Shown here: in pieces, positions 19,431-27,167 of the stretch | How the letters are laid out: every line of letters starts with the position of its first letter | How positions within the stretch are numbered: the stretch's first letter is position 1 | Origin: an uncultured Propionibacteriaceae bacterium | Lineage (GTDB): Bacteria > Actinomycetota > Actinomycetes > Propionibacteriales > Propionibacteriaceae | DNA: 64,000 nucleotides | Assembly: GCA_937926975.1 (NCBI GenBank) | Contig: CALBCJ010000005.1 | Location: 1-64,000 of the forward strand | Direction: 5' to 3' | The notes under the pieces: model-generated | What the model was told of the DNA's origin: nothing | The model's input: the letters and a program-made list of their open reading frames with translations, nothing else | Database searches by the model: none | Position numbers and translations under genes: made by a program

Positions 19431-20052
19431 GGCCCTGCCGTTCAGCCCGCCCGCCGAGCCGGACGACCAGCAGCTCTCGGGGGCGGTCGAGGCCCTGCTG
19501 ATCATGGCCACCGAGCCGGTCAGCGCCGCCGAGCTGGCCCAGGCACTCGGGGTCCCGGCGGACCGGGTGGACGCAGTCCTGGCCGAGCTGGTGCGGTTCT
19601 ACACCGACACCCACCGGGGCTTCGAGCTGCGCCATGCCGGCGGCGGCTGGCGGTACGCGACTCGTGCCGAGCACGCCGCCGTGGTCTCCCGGTACGTGCT
19701 GGAGGGCCAGCACGCTCGGCTGTCGCGGGCGGCCCTCGAGACGCTAGCGGTGATCGCGTACCTGCAGCCGGTCACCAGGAGCCGGGTCTCCGCTGTACGC
19801 GGGGTCAACGTGGACGGGGTGGTCCGGACCCTGGTGGCCCGGGACCTGATCACCGAGGCCGGGCGGGACGAGCAGTCGGGGGCGGTGCTGTTCACCACGA
19901 CGGGGTACTTCCTGGAACGGATGGGGCTGGCCTCGCTGGACGAGCTGCCACCCCTGGCGCCCCACCTGCCGGACGCGAGCGAGCTCGAGGCGGAGCTGGT
20001 GGCGACCGCCCAGACCGGGGCCGACCTTCCCGAAGCTGGGCCGAGGCAGTGA
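19423..20052 (+). CDS. scpB: Segregation and condensation protein B
   Basis: A 209-aa protein with two winged helices: AVEALLIMATEPVSAAELAQAL near the N-terminus and LETLAVIAYLQPVTRSRVSAVRGVNVDGV in the second. It binds the middle of ScpA in condensin. GTG 19423 is preceded by a perfect ribosome site (aggaggag) within the end of scpA. It overlaps rluB by 4 nt. Confidence 0.95.
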   Translation: MSEALPFSPPAEPDDQQLSGAVEALLIMATEPVSAAELAQALGVPADRVDAVLAELVRFYTDTHRGFELRHAGGGWRYATRAEHAAVVSRYVLEGQHARLSRAALETLAVIAYLQPVTRSRVSAVRGVNVDGVVRTLVARDLITEAGRDEQSGAVLFTTTGYFLERMGLASLDELPPLAPHLPDASELEAELVATAQTGADLPEAGPRQ

Positions 20053-20855
20053 CACGCCACCTGGGCCAGAACTCGACCAGCGAACCCGGGGCAGGCCAGG
20101 ATGACAGCGTGGAAGCGGATCCGGGAGCCCGAGCCGGTGTGCGGCTGCAGAAGGTGCTGGCTGCGGCCGGCATGGCCTCGCGCCGGGCGGCCGAAGAGAT
20201 GATTGCGGAGGGCCGGGTTGAGGTGAACGGCCGGGTGGTCCAGGAGCGGGGCCTGCGGGTGGACCCGGACCAGGACCACATCCGGGTCGACGGTCGGCGG
20301 ATCCCGCCAGCTCGGCGTCATACCTACCTGGTGCTCAACAAGCCGCGCGGCGTGGTGTCGACGATGTCCGACCCGGAAGGTCGGCCGACTCTCAGGGACT
20401 ACCTGACTCGCTGCCGGGAACGACTGTTCCACATCGGCCGCCTCGACACCGACACCGAGGGGCTGATCCTGCTCACCAACCACGGGGAGCTGGCGCACCG
20501 CCTCTCCCACCCCTCGTACCGGATTCCCAAGACCTATCTGGCCGAGGTCGAGGGTGTGGTCGAGCCCCGGACGCTGCGCCGACTGGCTCAGGGAGTCACT
20601 CTCGACGACGGGCCAGTGACGCCTGACCGGGTCCGGCTCGTCGACACCGCCAGGGGACGCAGCCTGATTGAGGTGGTGCTGCACGAGGGCCGCAACCGGG
20701 TGGTCCGCCGCCTGTTCGACCGGGCAGGGCACCCGGTACGACGGCTGTCGCGGACCCGAGTCGGCCCGGTCAGGCTGGGGTCACTGCGCCAGGGGGAGCT
20801 GCGCGAGCTGACCCGGGAGGAGGTCGGCGCGCTGCTGGACGCCGTGGACCTGTAG
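20049..20855 (+). CDS. rluB: Pseudouridine synthase RluB family
   Basis: A 268-aa protein: a variable 30-residue N-terminus, S4 domain (VRLQKVLAAAGMASRRAAEEMIAEGRVEVNG), then the RsuA/RluB catalytic domain with the nucleophile Asp in GRLDTDTEGLILLTN. It makes pseudouridine in 23S rRNA. It is the last gene of the parA-scpA-scpB-rluB string seen across actinobacteria. GTG 20049 overlaps scpB; the true start could lie slightly downstream. Confidence 0.93.
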   Translation: MTRHLGQNSTSEPGAGQDDSVEADPGARAGVRLQKVLAAAGMASRRAAEEMIAEGRVEVNGRVVQERGLRVDPDQDHIRVDGRRIPPARRHTYLVLNKPRGVVSTMSDPEGRPTLRDYLTRCRERLFHIGRLDTDTEGLILLTNHGELAHRLSHPSYRIPKTYLAEVEGVVEPRTLRRLAQGVTLDDGPVTPDRVRLVDTARGRSLIEVVLHEGRNRVVRRLFDRAGHPVRRLSRTRVGPVRLGSLRQGELRELTREEVGALLDAVDL

Positions 20856-20910
20856 CCCGAGGCACGGTCGGGTGGGGCAGTCCAGGTCGGACCTCAGGTA
20901 GCCTGTCTCG

Positions 20911-21942
20911 GTGCTCTGGAACCAATTCCGCCCGCTGCGCGGCCTGGCCGCCGTGCTCGTCCTGGTTGCTGGACTGACCTCCTGCAGCGGCTCGCCGGCT
21001 CCGGGCTCCTCGGAGAGCCCGGTCGCCAGCGCCAGCCCGAGCCCCGGCGAGACCTCGAGTGCCCCGAAGCCCTCCGTCCCGGTGTCGACCAACCTGGACG
21101 GGATCAGCGTGGCGGGGGAGCTGCAGAAGCTGCCGGCGGTGACCATTCCGGCGCCCTGGGCGGTAGACACGTCCCAGTCCAAGGTGATCATCCCCGGCAG
21201 CGGCGCCGAGATCACGCAGGACTCGATGGTCAAGGTCCACTACTGGGGCGGCAACGGCCGGACCGGGACGGTCTTCCAGGAGAGCTTCTCCGAGGGCAAG
21301 CCGGTGGTGTTCCCGATGCAGGGGCTCATCAAGGGCTTCATCACCGGGCTGATCGGGCAGAAGGCAGGCAGCCGGGTCCTGATCGGGATCACCGGACCTG
21401 ACGGGTACGGGTCCCAGGGCGGCAACCCGCAGGCCGGGATCGAGGCTGACGACTGCCTGGTCTTCGTGGTCGACATCATCGACGTCTCCCGCACCGAGCC
21501 GAGCGGGGAGCGGGTCACCGCTCCCGCTGGGCTGCCGACAGTGAAGGGGGACCTGGACCAGCCAGTGGTCACGGTTCCCAAGGACACCCCGGCGCCCACC
21601 AGCCTCGTGGTCCAGCCGCTGATCAAGGGCACCGGGACCCCGGTGGCGGCGGCGGACTCGGTCCGGGTGAACTTCGTCGAGTACGCCTGGAGCACCGGCA
21701 AGATGGTCCGGACCACGTACGGCGACAAGGACAAGGGCTACAAGCCGCAGGACGGGGCCCTGGCGAAGACCCTGCCGGCCTGGCAGCAGGCCCTCGTGAA
21801 CCAGCCCGTCGGCAGCCGGCTGCTGATCATCGCCCCGCCCGCCGTTGGCTACCCGTCGGGGGACCCGCGCAAGAAGATCAACCCTGGCGAGACCACCGTG
21901 TACGTGGTGGACATTCTCTTCGCGTACGAGAACCCGAGCTGA
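20911..21942 (+). CDS. Lipoprotein with tandem FKBP-type prolyl isomerase domains
   Basis: A 343-aa secreted lipoprotein: signal peptide ending in lipobox LTSC, a Ser/Pro linker, then FKBP domain 1 (~85-200, VKVHYWGGNGRTGTVFQESF, PMQGLIKGFITGLIGQKAGSR) and a more diverged FKBP domain 2 (~225-340, WQQALVNQPVGSRLLIIAPP). It probably assists folding outside the membrane. GTG 20911 lies 6 nt after TAGCCT (20899-20904), suggesting its own leaderless promoter. Domain 1 deviates from consensus at some active-site positions, so activity is uncertain. Confidence 0.88.
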   Translation: MLWNQFRPLRGLAAVLVLVAGLTSCSGSPAPGSSESPVASASPSPGETSSAPKPSVPVSTNLDGISVAGELQKLPAVTIPAPWAVDTSQSKVIIPGSGAEITQDSMVKVHYWGGNGRTGTVFQESFSEGKPVVFPMQGLIKGFITGLIGQKAGSRVLIGITGPDGYGSQGGNPQAGIEADDCLVFVVDIIDVSRTEPSGERVTAPAGLPTVKGDLDQPVVTVPKDTPAPTSLVVQPLIKGTGTPVAAADSVRVNFVEYAWSTGKMVRTTYGDKDKGYKPQDGALAKTLPAWQQALVNQPVGSRLLIIAPPAVGYPSGDPRKKINPGETTVYVVDILFAYENPS

Positions 21943-21948
21943 CCCGGC

Positions 21949-22833
21949 TCAGACCACCCACGGGGTCCGGGGCAGCCGGGCCGGGTCGAACCGGTCCAGC
22001 AGCAGCTGCGGGGTGACCGGCTCGTCGGGGCGGCACAGCCCGAGTGAGGACCCGATCCAGGCCACCACCTGGGCCGGGCTGCGACCAGCCGCGGCCAGCT
22101 CGGCCAGCGTCACCGCCCGGTCCCGCTTGGCCAGCCGGACCCCGTCAGCGTTGACCACCAGCGGGAGGTGCAGGTACTGCCGTACCGGCTCGAGCCCCAG
22201 GGCCCGGGCCAGCCAGACCTGCCGTGGGGCAGAGGTCAGCAGGTCGTCCCCGCGAACCACCTGGTCGACCCGCTGAGCGGCGTCGTCGACCACCACGGCC
22301 AGGTGGTACGCGACGGTGCCGTCGCCGCGCTGCACCACGAAGTCATCCACCTCCATCTCGACCGTGCCGCAGAGCAGGTCCTCGACCCGGACCACCGCGC
22401 CCCCCGCCCGTACCCGCCAGGCCGGGGCGCGGACCGCCCGCCGGCGGCGGCGCTCGGCCTCGGTCAGGTTCCGGCACGTCCCCGGGTACGGACGGAACCC
22501 GTCCGCGTGCGGGGCCTGCGCCGCCTCGGCGATCTCGCGCCGGGTGCAGAAGCACTCGTACCGTTCGAGCCTCTCCAGCGCCGCCCGGTAGCGGTCCAGG
22601 CGCTGCGACTGCCAGACCACCTCCCCGTCGTGGTCTAGCCCCAGCGCCGCCAGGTCTGCCAGCTGGCGCTCGGCCACCCCGGGGGCGGCCGCCACCCGCT
22701 GCTGGTCGAGGTCCTCGACCCGGACCAGAAAGCCCCGTCTTGATGCGCGGGCAGCCAGCCACGCCACCAGGGCGGTGCGCAGGTTCCCCAGGTGCAGGTC
22801 GCAGGTGGGGGACGGGGCGAAGCGGCCGAACAT
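21949..22833 (-). CDS. gluQ: Glutamyl-Q tRNA(Asp) synthetase
   Basis: A 294-aa truncated GluRS-like protein lacking the anticodon-binding domain. RFAPSPTCDLHLGN is the HIGH region, CFCTRREIAEAAQ with GTCRNL forms the zinc site, and RLAKRDRAVTL corresponds to KMSKS. Members glutamylate queuosine in tRNA-Asp. It converges with the FKBP gene (6-nt gap) and diverges from pafB. No queuosine synthesis gene is in the window. Confidence 0.9.
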   Translation of the reverse strand: MFGRFAPSPTCDLHLGNLRTALVAWLAARASRRGFLVRVEDLDQQRVAAAPGVAERQLADLAALGLDHDGEVVWQSQRLDRYRAALERLERYECFCTRREIAEAAQAPHADGFRPYPGTCRNLTEAERRRRRAVRAPAWRVRAGGAVVRVEDLLCGTVEMEVDDFVVQRGDGTVAYHLAVVVDDAAQRVDQVVRGDDLLTSAPRQVWLARALGLEPVRQYLHLPLVVNADGVRLAKRDRAVTLAELAAAGRSPAQVVAWIGSSLGLCRPDEPVTPQLLLDRFDPARLPRTPWVV

Positions 22834-22887
22834 GGCCCCATTGTCGGGCCAGGTGCTGCAAGACTGTCACCAGCACGGGAGGACGAG

Positions 22888-23853
22888 ATGACCCAGCGGA
22901 AGTCAGAACGGCAGCTGAACCTGCTGATCTGCCTGCTCAGCGCGACCCGGTACCTGCCGCGGGAGAAGATCCGGGACCTGGTGGAGGGGTACCGGGGGCT
23001 GTCCGACGGCGCCTTCCAGCGGACCTTCGAGCGCGACAAGGACGAGCTGCGCCAGATGGGGATCCCGGTTGAGACCGGCTCCAACGACAGCTTCTTCGAC
23101 GACGAGGTCGGCTACCGGGTCCGGCGCAGCGACTTCGAGCTGCCACCGGTCGACTTCACCGCCGAGGAGCGGATGGTGCTGGGACTGGCCTCTCAGGTCT
23201 TCGCGCACGCCGCGCTGAGCCCGCAGGCAGCCACCGCGGTCGGCAAGCTGCGAGCCGCCGGGATCGAGACCGACCCGGGACGGCTGTCGGCGGTGACCGC
23301 GGCGGTGTCGACCCCGGAGCCGACCTTTCTGCTGTTCTGGGAGGCTGTGGCTAGCCGGACCCGGGTCCGTTTCGAGTACCGGCAGCCGGGCCAGAGCCGC
23401 CTGGTCGAGCCCTGGGCCGTGCTGCACCGCAAGGGCGCCTGGTACGTGGTCGGCCGGGACGCGGACCGAGACCAGCCCCGGGTGTTCAAGGTCTCCCGGG
23501 TGCTGAGCGCCGTGACCGAGGGCCAGCCCGAGGCGTACCCGCGCCCTGAGCCGGCGCTGCTGCAGGCGGCGACCGAGAGCCTGGAGCCGCCGCAGACCGG
23601 TCAGCGGGCCACGGTCGCGGTCCGGGGCGTGGCCGCGCCGGCGCTGCGCCGACGCGGCGAGCCCTGCGACGAGCCGGCGCCCGAGGGGTACCGGAGCTTC
23701 GAGGTCGAGTACGGGCTGGTCGAGCTCTTCGCGGGGGAGGTGGCCGAGGCCGGGCCCGACGTGCTGGTGCTGGCTCCGGCCGAGCTGCAGCAGGCTGTGC
23801 TGCGGCGCTTGGCCGGGGTCGCTGCGCGCCCCCTCAGCGAGGAGGTGTCATGA
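22888..23853 (+). CDS. pafB: WYL-domain transcriptional regulator PafB
   Basis: A 321-aa protein: N-terminal winged helix (RQLNLLICLLSATRYLPREKI), central WYL domain (VRFEYRQPGQSRLVEPWAVLHRKGAWYVVGRD) and C-terminal WCX domain. PafB and PafC form the DNA-damage regulator of mycobacteria. ATG 22888 follows gggagg. It overlaps pafC by 4 nt. Unlike in mycobacteria, no pafA or proteasome gene is adjacent. Confidence 0.93.
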   Translation: MTQRKSERQLNLLICLLSATRYLPREKIRDLVEGYRGLSDGAFQRTFERDKDELRQMGIPVETGSNDSFFDDEVGYRVRRSDFELPPVDFTAEERMVLGLASQVFAHAALSPQAATAVGKLRAAGIETDPGRLSAVTAAVSTPEPTFLLFWEAVASRTRVRFEYRQPGQSRLVEPWAVLHRKGAWYVVGRDADRDQPRVFKVSRVLSAVTEGQPEAYPRPEPALLQAATESLEPPQTGQRATVAVRGVAAPALRRRGEPCDEPAPEGYRSFEVEYGLVELFAGEVAEAGPDVLVLAPAELQQAVLRRLAGVAARPLSEEVS

Positions 23854-24812
23854 GCACGTCCGCGCAGCAGGTGGCCCGGCTGCTGGTGGCCATCCCGTAC
23901 CTCCAGGCTCGCCAGGGGATCAGCCTGGAGGAGGCCGCTCGGGCACTGGGGACGACTCCTCAGCAGCTGCGGAAGGACCTTCAGGTCGCTCTCTTCTGCG
24001 GGCTGCCCGGGGGGATGCCGAACGACCTGTTCGAGGTCGACCTGGACGCGATCGACGACGGGGTGGTGCTCCTGGGCAATGCCGAGGTGCTGGCCAAGCC
24101 GCTGCGGCTGACCCCGGACGAGGCCTTGACGCTGCTCGCCGCGGTGCAGACCGTACGCGAGGTGGCCAGCCCCGACACGTACCCGGTGATCGACTCCACC
24201 GTCGCCAAGCTGCAGCGCCTGAGCACTGCTGAGGGCGAGGTCCTGGTGAGCGTCGCGGCCGGGCAGGAGGAGACCCGGGCCCAGGTGACCGAGGCGATCG
24301 CCCGGGGTCAGCGGCTGCGACTGACGTACGACGGGCAGTCGCGCGGCGAGACCTACCCGGTGGTGGACCCGGTGACCCTCAGCCTGCGCGACGGGTACGT
24401 CTACCTCGAGGCCTGGTCACTGGACCGGTGCGGCTGGCGGACCTACCTGCTGGACCGGCTGGTGGCCGCCGAGCCGACCGGCGAGAGAGTCGCCGACCAC
24501 GGGCCGCCGCCCAGCCGCCCGGACTGGCTGCGGGCCGCCGGCGCCGCCGAGGTGGTGCTGCGGCTGGCCCCGGAGGCCACCTGGCTGGCCGAGTACGTCC
24601 CGGTCCAGTCCCGCCGCGGCACCGCGGAGGGGCTGGAGGTCACGATCCTGGTCGCGGACCCGGCCTGGCTTCGGCGGCTGCTGCTGCGCCTCGGCGGCGG
24701 CGCCGAGGTCGTCAGCCCCCGCGGTGCCGCCGACAGTGCCGTGCGGGCCGCCCGAGACGCCCTGGCCGCGTACCAGGCCGCCGGGCTGGCAGGTGACCAG
24801 GCCGGCCGGTAG
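23850..24812 (+). CDS. pafC: WYL-domain transcriptional regulator PafC
   Basis: A 320-aa paralogue of PafB with the same layout: N-terminal winged helix (QQVARLLVAIPYLQARQGISLEEAARAL), WYL domain (LRLTYDGQSRGETYPVVDPVTLSLRDGYVYLEAW) and WCX domain. It acts as a heterodimer with PafB. The ATGA overlap with pafB indicates coupled translation. Confidence 0.93.
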   Translation: MSTSAQQVARLLVAIPYLQARQGISLEEAARALGTTPQQLRKDLQVALFCGLPGGMPNDLFEVDLDAIDDGVVLLGNAEVLAKPLRLTPDEALTLLAAVQTVREVASPDTYPVIDSTVAKLQRLSTAEGEVLVSVAAGQEETRAQVTEAIARGQRLRLTYDGQSRGETYPVVDPVTLSLRDGYVYLEAWSLDRCGWRTYLLDRLVAAEPTGERVADHGPPPSRPDWLRAAGAAEVVLRLAPEATWLAEYVPVQSRRGTAEGLEVTILVADPAWLRRLLLRLGGGAEVVSPRGAADSAVRAARDALAAYQAAGLAGDQAGR

Positions 24813-24822
24813 GGTCAGTCGG

Positions 24823-25032
24823 GTGTGGTGGCTGGTCTTTGCGGTGCTCCTGGTCGCCGAGATCGTCGGCATCGGGTACCTCGTGGTTCGGGTCTTCCAG
24901 AAGGGGCGCCGGTTCTTGCACGAGCTGGAAAGGGCTGCAGCTGAGATCGGTGACCGGCTGGGCGAGCTCGACAGCGGGCTGGACACCCCGCAGCTGCCCC
25001 GGCCGCCCGAGCGCCTGGGGGTGCGGCCCTAA
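24823..25032 (+). CDS. Small single-pass membrane protein between pafC and tatA
   Basis: A 69-aa protein: one N-terminal membrane helix (WWLVFAVLLVAEIVGIGYLVV), then a basic and an amphipathic segment (FHELERAAAEIGDRL-like, 25-50). It resembles TatA/B-type architecture superficially but lacks the FG hinge. Function unknown. GTG 24823 lies 7 nt after TAGGGT (24810-24815), so it probably opens a new leaderless transcript running into tatA-tatC. Confidence 0.7.
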   Translation: MWWLVFAVLLVAEIVGIGYLVVRVFQKGRRFLHELERAAAEIGDRLGELDSGLDTPQLPRPPERLGVRP

Positions 25033-25065
25033 GATGGGCACGCACGTCGAACCGAAGGAGTGGAC

Positions 25066-25335
25066 ATGACTGCGTTGGTTGCCGGCCTGCCAGGCGGCGC
25101 GGAGTGGGTCATCCTGCTCGTCGTCGCCCTGCTGCTGTTTGGCGGGACCCGCCTGGCCGGGATGGGCAAGGGCGCCGGTCGAGCGATTCGCGAGTTCCGC
25201 GAGGAGGTCAAGGCTCCCGAGGTCGAGGCCAAGAAGAAGGACGAGCCCGCCGAGGACCCGGCCGTGCTCGACGCTGAGGTGGTTGAGCCGGCGAAGGCCG
25301 AGCCCGTGTCCCCGGAGCCGGGCCGCAGCGCCTAG
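25066..25335 (+). CDS. tatA: Sec-independent translocase subunit TatA
   Basis: An 89-aa protein: N-terminal helix (EWVILLVVALLLF), hinge FGGTRLAGMGK, amphipathic helix (GAGRAIREFREEVK), acidic tail. It forms the pore of the twin-arginine pathway with TatC. ATG 25066 has aaggag five nt upstream, so it is preferred to in-frame GTG 25060. No tatB is nearby, as usual for this locus. Confidence 0.95.
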   Translation: MTALVAGLPGGAEWVILLVVALLLFGGTRLAGMGKGAGRAIREFREEVKAPEVEAKKKDEPAEDPAVLDAEVVEPAKAEPVSPEPGRSA

Positions 25336-25338
25336 TCG

Positions 25339-26181
25339 ATGTCCCCGATCACCGCCGTACGGCGTACCTGGTCGGCGCTGAAGCCGCCGCCCTCGACGCC
25401 GGACGGCACCATGTCGCTGTACGACCACCTGCGCGAGCTGCGCTACCGGGTGATCGTCTCGGGGCTGGCAGTGCTGGTGACGACGATCGTCGCCGCGTTC
25501 TTCTACACCCAGCTGATCGCTGTCGTCCGGTCCCCCTGGGAGCAGGCGGTCATCGACTACCAGGCGGCCAACCCGGGGGCCAGCACCTTGCTCGTCAACA
25601 AGGACGTGGTGTCTCCGTTCATGCTGGCGCTGCAGGTCTCCGCGGTGGCCGGGCTGATCACCGCCTGCCCGGTCTGGCTGTGGCAGCTGTGGCGGTTTGT
25701 GGTGCCGGCGCTGCTGGAGAATGAGCGCAGGTACGCGATCAGCTTCATCGGGGCCGCGGTCCCGCTCTTCCTGGCTGGCTGCTCCCTGGGCTATGTGGTG
25801 CTGCCGAAGGGGATCGCGGTGATGCTCGAGTTCACCGTGCAGGGTGTCACCAACATGCAGGACGTGCAGGACTTCCTGAAGCTGGAGCTGCTGCTGATCT
25901 TGATGTTCGGGCTGTCCTTCCTGCTGCCAGTGGTGCTGGTCATGGTGAACCTGGCCGGCGTGGTGACCGGTGAGCAGCTGGGCAAGGCCCGTACGGTGGC
26001 GATCTTCCTGTGCTTCGTCTTCGGAGCGGTCGCGACCCCGTCCACCGACCCCTTCTCCATGATCGCGCTGTCGCTGCCGATGGCGCTGATGTACCTGATC
26101 GCAGAGCTGATCTGCCGACGCCACGACAAGCGCCGCGCGAAGCGGCTGGCGGCCGACGAGATGTCGGTCAGCCTCGACTGA
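25339..26181 (+). CDS. tatC: Sec-independent translocase subunit TatC
   Basis: A 280-aa polytopic protein with six membrane helices. The N-terminal LYDHLRELRYRVIVSG contains the conserved Glu/Arg of TatC, followed by the periplasmic loop with SPFMLALQVS and the C-terminal DPFSMIALSLPMALMYLIAE. It binds twin-arginine signal peptides. It starts 3 nt after tatA, and its TGA overlaps the DAG-kinase ATG by 1 nt. Confidence 0.95.
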   Translation: MSPITAVRRTWSALKPPPSTPDGTMSLYDHLRELRYRVIVSGLAVLVTTIVAAFFYTQLIAVVRSPWEQAVIDYQAANPGASTLLVNKDVVSPFMLALQVSAVAGLITACPVWLWQLWRFVVPALLENERRYAISFIGAAVPLFLAGCSLGYVVLPKGIAVMLEFTVQGVTNMQDVQDFLKLELLLILMFGLSFLLPVVLVMVNLAGVVTGEQLGKARTVAIFLCFVFGAVATPSTDPFSMIALSLPMALMYLIAELICRRHDKRRAKRLAADEMSVSLD

Positions 26182-27131
26182 TGGCGCGCGAGGCCGCCGC
26201 CATCACCTTGGTGGTGAATCCGACCGCTGGGCGGGGCCGGGCCGGCAAGATGCTGCCTAAGGTGGTGCGCGAGCTGCTCGGCAAGGTTCCCGAGGCGTCG
26301 CTGCGGGTCCACCAGGCCACCTCGTACGAGGAGGCCCGGCTGCGCTGCATCGCGGCAGTGGAGACGGCCCGCCCGCACCCGGTGGGTGGGCGGCAGGACT
26401 GCCTGGTGGTCATGGGCGGTGACGGGATGATGCACCTCGGCCTCAACGCCGCTGCCGCTAGCGGGGTCCCGCTGGGACTGGTGCCGGCCGGGACCGGCAA
26501 CGACTTCTGCCGCGGGGTGGGGATCCCGCGCAACCCGCTGCAGGCGGCCCGGGTGGTGGCTGCCGGCAGGACCCTCACCATGGACCTGACGAAGGTGCAG
26601 GGCCAGCTCACCCAGGGAGCCACTCAGCGCTATGTCGGGTCGGTGGTCTCGACCGGCTACGACGCCCGGGTGAACCGGCGAACGAACGCGATGAAGCGGG
26701 CCAGCTCGCTGGGCTACGCGTACGCGGCGCTGGCCGAGCTGGCCGCCTTCGAGCCGGTCGGGTACCAGATCTCGATCGACGGGGTCGCCCGTCGCCAGAC
26801 CGCGATGCTGGTCGCGGTGGCCAATGCCGGCCTGTTCGGGGGCGGGATGCGGATCGCGCCCGACTTCTCGATCACCGACGGACTGCTCGACGTCACCGTG
26901 GTGCACCCGGTCAGCCGGGCCACACTGCTGCGGCTGCTGCCTTCGATGTTCAGCGGCTCCTTCGTGTCTGACCCGGCCGTCGAGCGGCTGCGGGCGCAGC
27001 GGGTGACCATTGACGGTGATGAGCTGTATGCGATGGCCGACGGGGAGGCGCTGGGGCCCACCCCGCTGCTGCTGGAAGCAGCGCCGGGGGCCCTGGTGGT
27101 GTACGCACCGGGCGAGAAGCAGCGCTCCTGA
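26181..27131 (+). CDS. Diacylglycerol kinase-family lipid kinase
   Basis: A 316-aa protein with the DAGK catalytic domain: VVNPTAGRGRAG (12-23), GGDGM (79-83) and LVPAGTGNDFCRG (100-112), plus a C-terminal beta-sandwich with DGELL-like residues (IDGDELYAMADGE). It phosphorylates diacylglycerol or a related lipid; the exact substrate is unknown. Same position downstream of tatC as in other actinobacteria. Confidence 0.9.
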   Translation: MAREAAAITLVVNPTAGRGRAGKMLPKVVRELLGKVPEASLRVHQATSYEEARLRCIAAVETARPHPVGGRQDCLVVMGGDGMMHLGLNAAAASGVPLGLVPAGTGNDFCRGVGIPRNPLQAARVVAAGRTLTMDLTKVQGQLTQGATQRYVGSVVSTGYDARVNRRTNAMKRASSLGYAYAALAELAAFEPVGYQISIDGVARRQTAMLVAVANAGLFGGGMRIAPDFSITDGLLDVTVVHPVSRATLLRLLPSMFSGSFVSDPAVERLRAQRVTIDGDELYAMADGEALGPTPLLLEAAPGALVVYAPGEKQRS

Positions 27132-27167
27132 CTGGCCGTCGCCGCCTGGCCCGGTAGGTTGGCCGCG

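Noticed and set aside
24712..26124. A 470-aa minus-strand open frame over tatA/tatC
   Set aside because: Gln/His/Arg-rich shadow frame; the tat genes on the plus strand have full family motifs.
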